Below are positions 17,119-23,524 of a DNA stretch of 31,563 nt, one piece after another. The notes beneath the pieces are model-generated. The model saw only the letters and a program-made list of their open reading frames with translations, made no database searches and was not told the origin of the DNA. The stretch covers positions 1 through 31,563 of the forward strand of contig CAYRIY010000032.1 of assembly GCA_964424335.1 (NCBI GenBank), given 5' to 3'. A program made the position numbers and the translations under genes. Positions within the stretch are counted from its first letter, which is position 1, and every line of letters begins with the position of its first letter. This DNA is from CAYRIY01 sp964424335. GTDB lineage: Bacteria; Bacillota; Limnochordia; DTU080; RSA5.

Positions 17119-19251
17119 CTAGTCCCCGGATGTTCTCTCGTGCTCTGGAAGGTTCATTGCGCGGCGCATCAACGCGAAATACTCATCGGCGAGCACGACT
17201 TCAAACTCGGTACCGAGGTTGTTGGCGATCGTGAGCGCGTCGGACGGCGTCAGGTTCCAAGCGAGGAGGCCCAAGGAGAGAAACATGGGCCGATCGCCGC
17301 TCCACTGCGCTCTGGCCGCTCGCAGCACCGACAATGCTTCCTGCACGCTGCCAACCCCGCGTATGGTTGAGACGGGGAGGTCGGCGAGCGTGTAGGCGCT
17401 GAACCCGCTTTCCCAGCTCACAAAGATTCCCGGCGGGTTGTACTCCGCTTGGTACGCCTCTGCGATGGCATCGCTCGGGCGCACGTTCCTCTCGCTCAGG
17501 CGGTTTAGCACATAGACCACGGGCATCCTCGATTTTTCGAGATATGGAGCGCTCCTGCGCAAGAACTCCTGCAGCAAGTCGCCGGGCCATGCGACAGGGT
17601 AGAAGTAGCCGACGCCCGACGGTCCCGCTACTAAGTAGTCGTTCTCTGTGGCTGTTTCGTGGTAGTAGCGGAGGATTGCCGGCGCCGCGTCCGCGAGGAG
17701 CGGACTCGATGTCCAGTTGAGCGGCACTTTGCCCCGGTTGGGATCGCCCCACAGCACGCGCATGCGGTGCTGATTGTACTGCAGGTTGTCGCCTTCGCCC
17801 AAGACCATCGTAAGGTAGATCTTGTTTTCAAGCGGGATTGATCTGGTTGCTCTCGGAGGTATGGGCGTAGAGCGCGTGCCGGAAAAGACCGTCAAGTTGT
17901 TGAACCAGTCCGCCGCAAGCACGTACACTCCGTAGCGGGAGGTGAGCTCAACGCCACTAAACTCTCCGGCGACGTCATCTGCGAACCACCCAAGGTAGGG
18001 CGTTCCCGGCTCCACGTCGGCCAGTATTTTTTCGAAAAGTGCCCGGTCCCTCGGAACGTTGGGGCGCAGCCAAAACACCATCGCCCGATTGGCCACCGCG
18101 TAGTCGCGCAAGTATCCGTAGGGTTCGGTGTACGTCGTTGGACCAGGTCGCTCGTTGGCCACGGAGACCTTGAACTGGTTCCACATATCCACGTAGGCCG
18201 TCAGGTTTTGAGTGCCCTCAGGTGGACTGATATCGTAGACGAAGTAGCGGTCGTTGTCCGCATAACGGTGACCGGAGAATCCGGCGGAGGCTTGAGATTG
18301 CCCGTCCTGAAAGAGGCGCTCGAGCTCGGCGGCGCTGTTGGCGACGAAATCGACAAACACCTCGCCATCGGCCTTGACGGTCACCCGATGCACTGACGGG
18401 CCCCAACCATCTTGGGGGAAGTTGTCTTGAAAGCGGAGGTAGATTCCATCGCCCCCAAGGAACGGCGTGAGGTCGATTTCGTAGGTCCGCCTGTTGGATG
18501 CCGCTCGCTCTTCGGTCGGCTCGACCAGTACCGTGGTGTACTTGACTTGCTGCATCTCGGGCACGCTTTTCAGCCTGCCCGGGCTTAGGCCGATCAGCAT
18601 GCGCTTTGTGGCCTTGGGCCACAGGTGCTCGTACTGCCATTCGTATACCTCGAACTTGTCGCTGAAGCGGCCCCTGAGGTCTTCGACGATCGGTAGGTTG
18701 TAGGGCGGCGCACCTAGGCCCGCTGCAAATCGAGGAGCGGCGACCACGGCGTCACGCAGGCCCGCAAGCGTGGTCGCTGCATTGATCGTGTCGGGGACCT
18801 CGGGGTCGTATACGATGATTCCGTTGATCTCGCCGGCGTACTTGCGGAGGGTTCCCCAAATGTCCGCCAGCGTGTACGGAACGCCCAGGCTTTGCAGCCA
18901 AGTGTACTTACCCTCGCCACCCGACTCCTCGATGAGGTAGAGGCGTGGCTCCGTCCGGTTGACGATTCCCTGCAGCGTAGCCATGAGCAGCTTCACGTCG
19001 CCGTCTGCACTCGATACGTCGACGACGTCCAACTGTTTCACTTCGGCAAAACTCGGCAACATTTGCTCACTTCCCCACGTGATCGTGCCGCCTGTAGACG
19101 CGACTGACGCCCCAGCAGATGCAACTGGCGCTCCAGCGGATGCGACTGGCGTCCCAACAAAGACCAATGGCGCCAAAGCAAAGGCCACTGACGCTCCAAG
19201 ACACACCGCCAGCGACGCCAAAGTCCGGATCATCACGAACAATCTCTTCAT
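17119..19251 (-). CDS. Secreted GxGYxYP-domain protein, putative glycoside hydrolase
   Basis: This 710-residue exported protein has the defining GxGYxYP motif as GVGYFYP (about residues 544-550, within GPSGVGYFYP). That matches the C-terminal GxGYxYP putative glycoside hydrolase family, whose activity I do not know to be established. Residues 1-26 form a signal peptide. An alanine/valine repeat (35-53) follows. The N-terminal family domain (about 60-235) carries LLMATLQGIVNRTEPRLYL. A beta-sandwich-like insert lies at about 250-350 (YEIDLTPFLGGDGIYLRF, then DGWGPSVHRVTVKADGEV) and looks like a carbohydrate-binding module. The ATG has AGGAGGT nine bases ahead. Beside a solute-binding protein, it may release the sugar that protein captures. 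Confidence 0.85.
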   Translation of the reverse strand: MKRLFVMIRTLASLAVCLGASVAFALAPLVFVGTPVASAGAPVASAGASVASTGGTITWGSEQMLPSFAEVKQLDVVDVSSADGDVKLLMATLQGIVNRTEPRLYLIEESGGEGKYTWLQSLGVPYTLADIWGTLRKYAGEINGIIVYDPEVPDTINAATTLAGLRDAVVAAPRFAAGLGAPPYNLPIVEDLRGRFSDKFEVYEWQYEHLWPKATKRMLIGLSPGRLKSVPEMQQVKYTTVLVEPTEERAASNRRTYEIDLTPFLGGDGIYLRFQDNFPQDGWGPSVHRVTVKADGEVFVDFVANSAAELERLFQDGQSQASAGFSGHRYADNDRYFVYDISPPEGTQNLTAYVDMWNQFKVSVANERPGPTTYTEPYGYLRDYAVANRAMVFWLRPNVPRDRALFEKILADVEPGTPYLGWFADDVAGEFSGVELTSRYGVYVLAADWFNNLTVFSGTRSTPIPPRATRSIPLENKIYLTMVLGEGDNLQYNQHRMRVLWGDPNRGKVPLNWTSSPLLADAAPAILRYYHETATENDYLVAGPSGVGYFYPVAWPGDLLQEFLRRSAPYLEKSRMPVVYVLNRLSERNVRPSDAIAEAYQAEYNPPGIFVSWESGFSAYTLADLPVSTIRGVGSVQEALSVLRAARAQWSGDRPMFLSLGLLAWNLTPSDALTIANNLGTEFEVVLADEYFALMRRAMNLPEHERTSGD
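19093..19149 (-). repeat. Tandem PVASAGA-type repeat after a signal peptide
   Basis: Residues 35-53 of the GxGYxYP protein read PVASAGAPVASAGASVAST, nearly three copies of a seven-residue unit encoded by about 21-bp DNA repeats. It lies between the signal peptide and the folded domain, where a flexible linker is tolerated. It could vary in copy number by slippage. Confidence 0.6.
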
Positions 19252-19926
19252 TCTGGCGCACCTCCTGGGCTGATGGGTTTGGCATTGCTGTCATGCGCAG
19301 TGATGCGCTAAATGGATAGAAATTCCTTTAAATTGAGTCCGCATTGCCTGCGGGCGTGGGATATCGCTGAGCTTCTCGAGCGGCTTATCCAGTGGCTTGC
19401 TGAGGGTTTGTGGAGCGGCTTTTGGGGGCATTGTCGGGGCAACGTCGGGGGCCCGCGGTATTGGCGGCGCACGGCCGGAGTCGGTCCGAGTGGCTGTGGA
19501 CCGCATCTTCACTACCACCCATTCGATCGGGCGAACACAGGCTTTCCGAATAGTGCCTCCTACGGCCACGAATCACTGCGGCCGTACTCTGTCGCTCGAG
19601 CGGCCTTTTCTGTAGCAGGCCTTTTCTTCATCGACTGCGAGAAGTCGCACGTGAGATCGCCCTTGCCGATAGGTACCAGGCAGATTTCGAACCACCCAGG
19701 CTCTCATACAATGATATTGCTCGCGTGTTATAGCACCAATGGAAAGGAGGGGGGAGCAGGGAGGCGCCTACGCAAATTGCCGGGAGGGCCGCAAAGTACC
19801 GGCGACGCACCACCGTGCAAGCGCTGGAACTGCGTCTAGCAGTAGCATTCGGTATCAATGTGAGACGGAGGCTTATTGCAACCGTAGGTATTTACATGTG
19901 GCAGCGACCGGCGGTTTCGTGCACGC
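19252..19926. other. 675-bp region without a convincing gene
   Basis: Open frames here lack SD sites and recognisable domains on both strands. The first 90 bases hold the upstream region of the GxGYxYP gene, including GCGCAT repeated near 19302-19316. A compact set of stems occurs at 19770-19835: ACGCA with TGCGT closing a short GCC/GGC hairpin, and CCGGCG...CGCTGG capped by GCAC-CACC-GTGC. No gene on the plus strand follows it. Composition appears less GC-rich than the flanking operons. Confidence 0.5.
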
Positions 19927-20988
19927 TCACCCGAGCGCGGCTGCGTTCTGGTAGCGCTGGCCGCAGGCGTTGAGAAATCGTATCGTCTGCTTATATCCGC
20001 GCAGTACCCTTCGAGGCAGCAGGTTGCCAACCTTCTTTAACATCCGGGTGAGCGTGAGATCTGCGCCATGCACAACCACAAGTGAAATCTCATGATCCTT
20101 ACATATCTGCCGTTTTACGGCGTCTCGTTTTCTTTGCGCGGCCACGCTATGTTTGGTAAATCGACCCGTCGGGTGATAGTGTTGCGGCCCATTAAACTCA
20201 AAGGCCGCGGCATGTGCGGCGTAATACCGGTCGAGTTCCATGAGCTGTCCCGTGGCTGGGTTCACGAGGAACTTCGGTTTGGCGCCATCTTGGCACACGT
20301 TCGTGTCGGCGATCAGGGAAAGTATCGCTCTCATGATGCCTTCTCCAAGGTGTCCGTTTTCTAGGCTTCTTTGGACCTCCTCTTTGTAGGCTCGATCAGC
20401 GTCTTGCAGGCGAAACCAGATTGGTGCCCGTCGATTCCGTTGTTGGCTGGCGACCCAGAGGGACTCTACGAGCGCTCGAAAAGCCCGTTTCAGAGTTCTT
20501 AAGTGCAACCCGGTCAGCTCTCTCAATTCCGACCACTTAAATTTGCCCGTACGCCCGTTCGAGCTCGGCAACACTTGCAGAATGCCGTAGCACAAAATTG
20601 CTTGTGGACGCAGCGTGTGAGACGCCCGGATCAATCCGACTGGAATCTTCACCATGCGGCTGTCCGTCTCAATGCGGACGGTTTTCCACCGCTTCTCGCC
20701 TGTGCTCGGATCGCCATACGGCTCCAGCCAGCCCGTCGCCAACGCTTGTTTCAGAGCTTCATAAACGGTGGAACGGGCCAAGCACGTGCGCCTTACAAGC
20801 CGCGTGGGAGCATGCGATCGCATTCGCTGGCTACGTCTTTCGGCGTCAAGCTCATCGAAGCGCAACCTTATCCATAGAAACTTCGCAGCAGGCGTCAAAT
20901 CCTTTGAGAGCAAGAGTGAGGGCGGAACGGGAATCCATTCGAGATATCGATGCGATCGAGAACGTCTCTTCGCTCCCGTTGCCGACAT
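19927..20988 (-). CDS. HTH domains fused to a PD-(D/E)XK (Vsr/DUF559-like) nuclease
   Basis: This 353-residue protein appears to join two winged or HTH units to a C-terminal nuclease. HTH-1 is about residues 31-90 (LTPAAKFLWIRLRF ... LARSTVYEALKQALATGWLE). HTH-2 is about 126-182 (LRPQAILCYGILQVL ... LTGLHLRTLKRAFRALVESL). The tail has the pattern of DUF559/Vsr-like PD-(D/E)XK nucleases: ELDRYY (D253), AFEFNGPQHY (E264, N266, Q269, H270) and RKRDAVKRQICKDHEISLVVV (D289, K292). The HTH pair resembles replication-initiator or phage HTH proteins. The ATG at 20988 has AAAGGAG nine bases ahead, and a LexA-type box lies 40 bp further up. It stands alone between degenerate repeats, and its base composition looks lower in GC than its neighbours, so transfer is likely. 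The function is unknown: SOS repair, mobile-element or defence nuclease are all possible. Confidence 0.75.
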   Translation of the reverse strand: MSATGAKRRSRSHRYLEWIPVPPSLLLSKDLTPAAKFLWIRLRFDELDAERRSQRMRSHAPTRLVRRTCLARSTVYEALKQALATGWLEPYGDPSTGEKRWKTVRIETDSRMVKIPVGLIRASHTLRPQAILCYGILQVLPSSNGRTGKFKWSELRELTGLHLRTLKRAFRALVESLWVASQQRNRRAPIWFRLQDADRAYKEEVQRSLENGHLGEGIMRAILSLIADTNVCQDGAKPKFLVNPATGQLMELDRYYAAHAAAFEFNGPQHYHPTGRFTKHSVAAQRKRDAVKRQICKDHEISLVVVHGADLTLTRMLKKVGNLLPRRVLRGYKQTIRFLNACGQRYQNAAALG

Positions 20989-21025
20989 TTGCGCGCTCTC
21001 CTTTCAACATGATCTCTTCGTACGA

Positions 21026-21041
21026 GGGAACATTTGTTCCC
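21026..21041 (-). promoter_or_regulatory. LexA/DinR box upstream of the HTH-nuclease gene
   Basis: GGGAACATTTGTTCCC is an inverted repeat with core GAACNNNNGTTC (21028-21039), the Gram-positive SOS box. Read on the minus strand, the centre AAAT fits the RNRY rule of the Bacillus consensus. It lies 40 bp before the ATG of the minus-strand gene. A weak promoter (TTGTAA, 17 bp, TACCCT) can be read just upstream of the box. Regulation by DNA damage is inferred. Confidence 0.65.
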
Positions 21042-21175
21042 GCTGAGCGCGAAATCCTGTTGGTGAGGGTATCCGGTGGTGCTGTAACTTACAAGAATTT
21101 GAACTGGGGACGGATTGTGTGAAGCTGGCACGATGCCCGGAGCAATTGGACGGGGAATGTCGCTCGAACGGAAAG

Positions 21176-21207
21176 TCCGGAAAATGCACGCTACGCCGCA
21201 GGGGAGG
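21176..21207 (+). repeat. Degenerate 32-bp repeat, copy 1
   Basis: The stretch from TCCGG to GGGGAGG matches 21489-21520 at 28 of 32 positions. In one frame it reads SPENARYAAGE and in copy 2 NPKNARYAAGE; three of four differences are silent third-position changes. No SD or full-length gene accompanies it. It is probably a remnant of a duplicated coding segment or mobile element. Confidence 0.55.
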
Positions 21208-21488
21208 TCTTTGGGGGCTCTCGGGCAGACTCTCGACCGGGGTGACGCTGAAGAAATTCCAGCTACGCGAGGTCGTCATCGGCAATGGACGCGCTCGGCG
21301 AAAAAGTCACCGCCATAGTCCGCACTTTTCGGACGCGAGGGAGATACATCCGATCGTGGTGACCCGATCAGCTAGGACAGGACATGTGGATTTTAGCCGA
21401 CGTACTCAAGTCTTTGGATTTGAGCCAATGATGAGCCAACGCAAGAACGATTGGGCCGACGGCATGCCGCACGACCGGCCATCGGCAA

Positions 21489-21520
21489 TCCGAAAAATGC
21501 TCGCTACGCCGCGGGAGAGG
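21489..21520 (+). repeat. Degenerate 32-bp repeat, copy 2
   Basis: This is the second copy of the repeat, 313 bp after the first. The shared frame continues to GEALEPIE and a stop at 21538-21540. Weaker similarity extends upstream in both copies (attgg...cgac...ccgg). Confidence 0.55.
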
Positions 21521-21652
21521 CACTAGAGCCCATCGAGTAACCTTCCGACCGTCGGTGTGTTGGGAAATAGCGAGCTAGACGAATTCAACCTGTGCATTAG
21601 GCGCACGAGACATGACCCACGCGATTTTTGCGGTCATTCCTCGGACGACTAG

Positions 21653-21670
21653 GTGTGACCGAGAGCTGGT
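21653..21670 (+). repeat. 18-bp inverted repeat flanking the ABC-operon promoter, left arm
   Basis: GTGTGACCGAGAGCTGGT is the inverted counterpart of 21914-21931 at 16 of 18 positions. The left arm ends four bases before the -35 box, so it is outside the transcript. A DNA-level role (looped operator pair or ends of a small element) is more likely than RNA pairing. Confidence 0.45.
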
Positions 21671-21674
21671 GCTG

Positions 21675-21704
21675 TTGACACCCTCTACTTGAGTGTGCTA
21701 CAAT
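21675..21704 (+). promoter_or_regulatory. Sigma-A-type promoter of the DUF6220-GntR-ABC operon
   Basis: A perfect TTGACA -35 box (21675-21680), an 18-bp spacer and TACAAT (21699-21704) predict a start near 21711. It is the best housekeeping promoter in the window and reads toward the operon beginning at 21994. Confidence 0.8.
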
Positions 21705-21705
21705 A

Positions 21706-21733
21706 CCACTGCACTATCCGACTAGTGCAGTGG
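21706..21733. promoter_or_regulatory. Operator-like palindrome over the transcription start
   Basis: CCACTGCACTA (21706-21716) and TAGTGCAGTGG (21723-21733) form a perfect inverted repeat with a six-base spacer. It begins one base after the -10 box and covers the predicted +1, an ideal position for repression. The obvious binder is the YtrA-type GntR protein encoded second in this operon; palindromic sites with ACTA/TAGT inner ends fit that subfamily. Binding is inferred. Confidence 0.65.
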
Positions 21734-21758
21734 GTCTCTGGGGCGCAGGGGAAGGAGC

Positions 21759-21827
21759 GTGGTTGCACTTAGCGCCTGGTTGATGAAATGTGTCGGCCGA
21801 GAGGACCTGCAGTCGGAAATAGCGTGA
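21759..21827 (+). CDS. Possible 22-codon leader ORF
   Basis: A GTG-started frame of 22 codons (beginning MVALSAWLMKCVGRED) lies about 48 bases into the predicted leader. AGGGGAAGGAG lies immediately ahead. Its TGA overlaps the GTG of the next mini-ORF (GTGA), the arrangement of coupled cistrons. No family is recognised; it could be a short regulatory leader peptide or chance. Confidence 0.25.
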   Translation: MVALSAWLMKCVGREDLQSEIA

Positions 21828-21877
21828 GCGAACAAGCGAACCAGCAAATCAGTGAACAGGCGAACCAAAGCGCCTAG
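21824..21877 (+). CDS. Possible 17-codon leader ORF with an SEQANQ duplication
   Basis: The frame reads MSEQANQQISEQANQSA then TAG. The two SEQANQ units (21827-21844 and 21851-21868) differ at three of 18 bases, and all three changes are silent third-codon positions, which hints at selection on the peptide. It starts on a GTG that overlaps the previous mini-ORF's stop. No SD of its own is evident. It would act as a leader peptide or very small protein. Confidence 0.3.
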   Translation: MSEQANQQISEQANQSA

Positions 21878-21913
21878 ACGACCGAAAGGCGCACTCGAGT
21901 GACCTGGGCCAAG

Positions 21914-21931
21914 ACCGGCGCTCGGTCACAC
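21914..21931 (+). repeat. 18-bp inverted repeat flanking the ABC-operon leader, right arm
   Basis: ACCGGCGCTCGGTCACAC is the reverse complement of 21653-21670 with two mismatches; the outer 11 bp are perfect. It lies in the leader, 62 bp before the first operon gene. No target-site duplication is visible outside the pair. Confidence 0.45.
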
Positions 21932-21993
21932 GAAGGGCGCATCACCACGATCTCTCATAAGCGTCACTACGATTTCGGATAGGGGTGGACGAC

Positions 21994-22446
21994 ATGGCAA
22001 GGCAAAGCAAGTTGGTTCAAGTATCTGGGACGGACGCAACCGCTAGCAAGGCTGGGGTCTCTCGGGCCTTCGAGACGGCGTATGCGGCGCTGGCGTGGGT
22101 ATTCGTCTTGTGTGTGGGATATCAGGTTTTCCTCGCAGGGATGGCTGTTTTCGTCGATGCGATCAACTGGGTGCGACACGTTTCCTTCGTGCATTATTTC
22201 GAGTTGATCCCCGTCGTGATGCTGATTGTAGCGTTTGTCGGCAAGATGCCAAAGGGCCAAGGCCTGTACTTGCGCCCGACGCTGCTTTTCGTGCTCGTCG
22301 GCCTGCAGTATGCATTGGCCGGGTCCGGGCGGGGAGTCTTGGCGGCGCTGCATCCGGTCAACGCGTTGCTGATCTTTTGGTTGGCTGTGGCGCTGGCGAC
22401 GAGCATTCGGCCGATTCGAAACGGAAGCGGAAAGGTATTGATGTAA
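21994..22446 (+). CDS. DUF6220-like four-helix membrane protein
   Basis: This 150-residue integral membrane protein has four predicted helices (about residues 27-52, 64-82, 92-110 and 118-137). The last contains HPVNALLIFWLAVALA, which resembles DUF6220 proteins. The ATG at 21994 is preferred to the GTG at 21985 because AGGGGTGG lies just upstream of it. It is the first gene of an operon with a GntR repressor, an ABC ATPase and a permease; the next ATG follows its stop directly. The function of the family is unknown; the context suggests envelope stress or export. Confidence 0.75.
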   Translation: MARQSKLVQVSGTDATASKAGVSRAFETAYAALAWVFVLCVGYQVFLAGMAVFVDAINWVRHVSFVHYFELIPVVMLIVAFVGKMPKGQGLYLRPTLLFVLVGLQYALAGSGRGVLAALHPVNALLIFWLAVALATSIRPIRNGSGKVLM

Positions 22447-22848
22447 ATGCAGCTGAGGCTCGATCAGGGAAGCCCGATCTACCAGCAGATCATCGACGAG
22501 TTCAAGCGGTCGATCGCGCGGGGAGATCTCGGGCCGGGTGATAGGATTCCTTCGCAAAGGGAGTTGGCGACAATGGTGCAGGTCAACCCCAACACGGTTC
22601 AACGCGCCTATCGGGAGATGGAACAGGAAAGGATTGCTGAGACATTGCGCGGACAAGGCACATTTATATCCAACGACCCCGACCTCGTGACCAAGATTCG
22701 ACGGGAGATGGCGGAGCGGGCGTTAGTCTCCTTTGTGCAGGAGATGCATTCGCTTGGGTACACAAAAGATGGGATGACCAACCTCGTGAGCGAGGCGTAC
22801 GACCGGATCATTCAAGGCGGTGATGTCCGTGGCGACCACGACCTTTAA
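22447..22848 (+). CDS. GntR family regulator, YtrA/YhcF subfamily
   Basis: This short 133-residue GntR protein has a winged helix (residues 1-75: SPIYQQIIDEFKRSIARGDL, GDRIPSQRELATMVQVNPNT, QRAYREMEQERI, GQGTFIS) followed only by a short helical dimerisation tail. That is the architecture of the YtrA subfamily, which typically represses its own ABC-transporter operon. It begins immediately after the DUF6220 stop and overlaps the ATPase gene at its 3' end. Its likely operator is the palindrome at 21706-21733. Confidence 0.92.
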   Translation: MQLRLDQGSPIYQQIIDEFKRSIARGDLGPGDRIPSQRELATMVQVNPNTVQRAYREMEQERIAETLRGQGTFISNDPDLVTKIRREMAERALVSFVQEMHSLGYTKDGMTNLVSEAYDRIIQGGDVRGDHDL

Positions 22849-23524
22849 TGGCGTCGTCAAGCGCTTCGGCAACAAACCGGCGATCGCTGACCTCTCAATT
22901 ACGATACGCGAAGGGGTCTTCATGGGCCTACTCGGTCCAAACGGCAGCGGCAAGTCGACGATGCTCAAATTGATCGCGGGGCTCTACCGCCCCGACGCCG
23001 GCAGCGTGCTGATCGACGGAGAGGCGCCGTCGCACAAAACCAAGGCCAAAGTGGCGTACTTGCCCGAGATCGATCACCTTTACAACTGGATGACGGTGAA
23101 GGGAACGCTCGATTATATCTCATCCTTTTATCGGGACTGGGATCAGAGCAGGGCCGACGAGCTCGTCCGCTTTATGGGCCTCGATGTCGACGCAAAGGTC
23201 GGAAAGCTGTCGAAAGGCATGCGAGCGCGCCTCAAGATTGTGGCGGCGATGAGCCGAAATGCGGAAATCGTCCTCCTCGACGAGCCGCTCTCGGGCATCG
23301 ACCCGCCCTCGCGGTCGAAGGTGCTCGGCGCGATCCTCTCAGAGTACCGGATCGGCAGCCAAACGATCATCATGTCGACGCACGACGTGGTGGAGACGGA
23401 GACGCTGTTTGAGGAAGTGCTCTTCCTAAAGAACGGGCAGGTTGCGCTTTTGGGCGATGCCGAGACTTTGCGCGAAGAGCGTGGCAAGTCCATTCGCGAC
23501 CTGTTTGAAGAGGTGTATGAGTAA
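22823..23524 (+). CDS. ABC transporter ATP-binding protein
   Basis: This 233-residue ATPase subunit of an ABC-2-type exporter has Walker A GPNGSGKST at residues 38-46. The signature loop is degenerate (LSKGMRARL, about 133-141), Walker B is IVLLDEP and the switch histidine is in MSTHDV. The ATG at 22823 has AAGG six bases ahead and lies inside the 3' end of the GntR gene. Its stop overlaps the permease start. YtrA-linked ABC systems are often induced by cell-wall-active compounds, but the substrate here is unknown. Confidence 0.93.
   Translation: MSVATTTFNGVVKRFGNKPAIADLSITIREGVFMGLLGPNGSGKSTMLKLIAGLYRPDAGSVLIDGEAPSHKTKAKVAYLPEIDHLYNWMTVKGTLDYISSFYRDWDQSRADELVRFMGLDVDAKVGKLSKGMRARLKIVAAMSRNAEIVLLDEPLSGIDPPSRSKVLGAILSEYRIGSQTIIMSTHDVVETETLFEEVLFLKNGQVALLGDAETLREERGKSIRDLFEEVYE

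Larger units (their letters stand above)
21042..21652. other. Intergenic stretch with repeat remnants only
   Basis: Apart from the nuclease-gene promoter region and the two 32-bp repeats, I see no gene here. The longest open frame (21119-21526) has no SD and no recognisable domain. A small hairpin, ATGACC (21612-21617) with GGTCAT (21632-21637), lies near the right end. Confidence 0.5.

Noticed and set aside
19291..19569. 92-codon open frame on the minus strand, Pro/Ala-rich
   Set aside because: It has no SD, no recognisable domain, and overlaps the upstream region of the GxGYxYP gene; most likely chance.
19680..19700. TTCGAAA on the minus strand, like a tRNA T-loop
   Set aside because: Flanking bases cannot form a T-stem and no acceptor or anticodon arm is found.
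19740..19840. Resemblance to c-di-GMP-I (CGCAAAG linker, GNRA-like loop) or cobalamin riboswitches
   Set aside because: The invariant J1/2 and distal motifs do not match and no plus-strand gene follows. It is kept only as an unclassified fold.
21166..21181. GGAAAGTCCGG resembles the conserved start of RNase P RNA
   Set aside because: The flanking GAG..GCTCC context and the other conserved blocks are absent over the next 400 bases; it is part of the 32-bp repeat region.
21119..21526. 135-codon plus-strand open frame
   Set aside because: It has no SD or domain, and the repeat copies inside it show coding-like substitutions in other frames.
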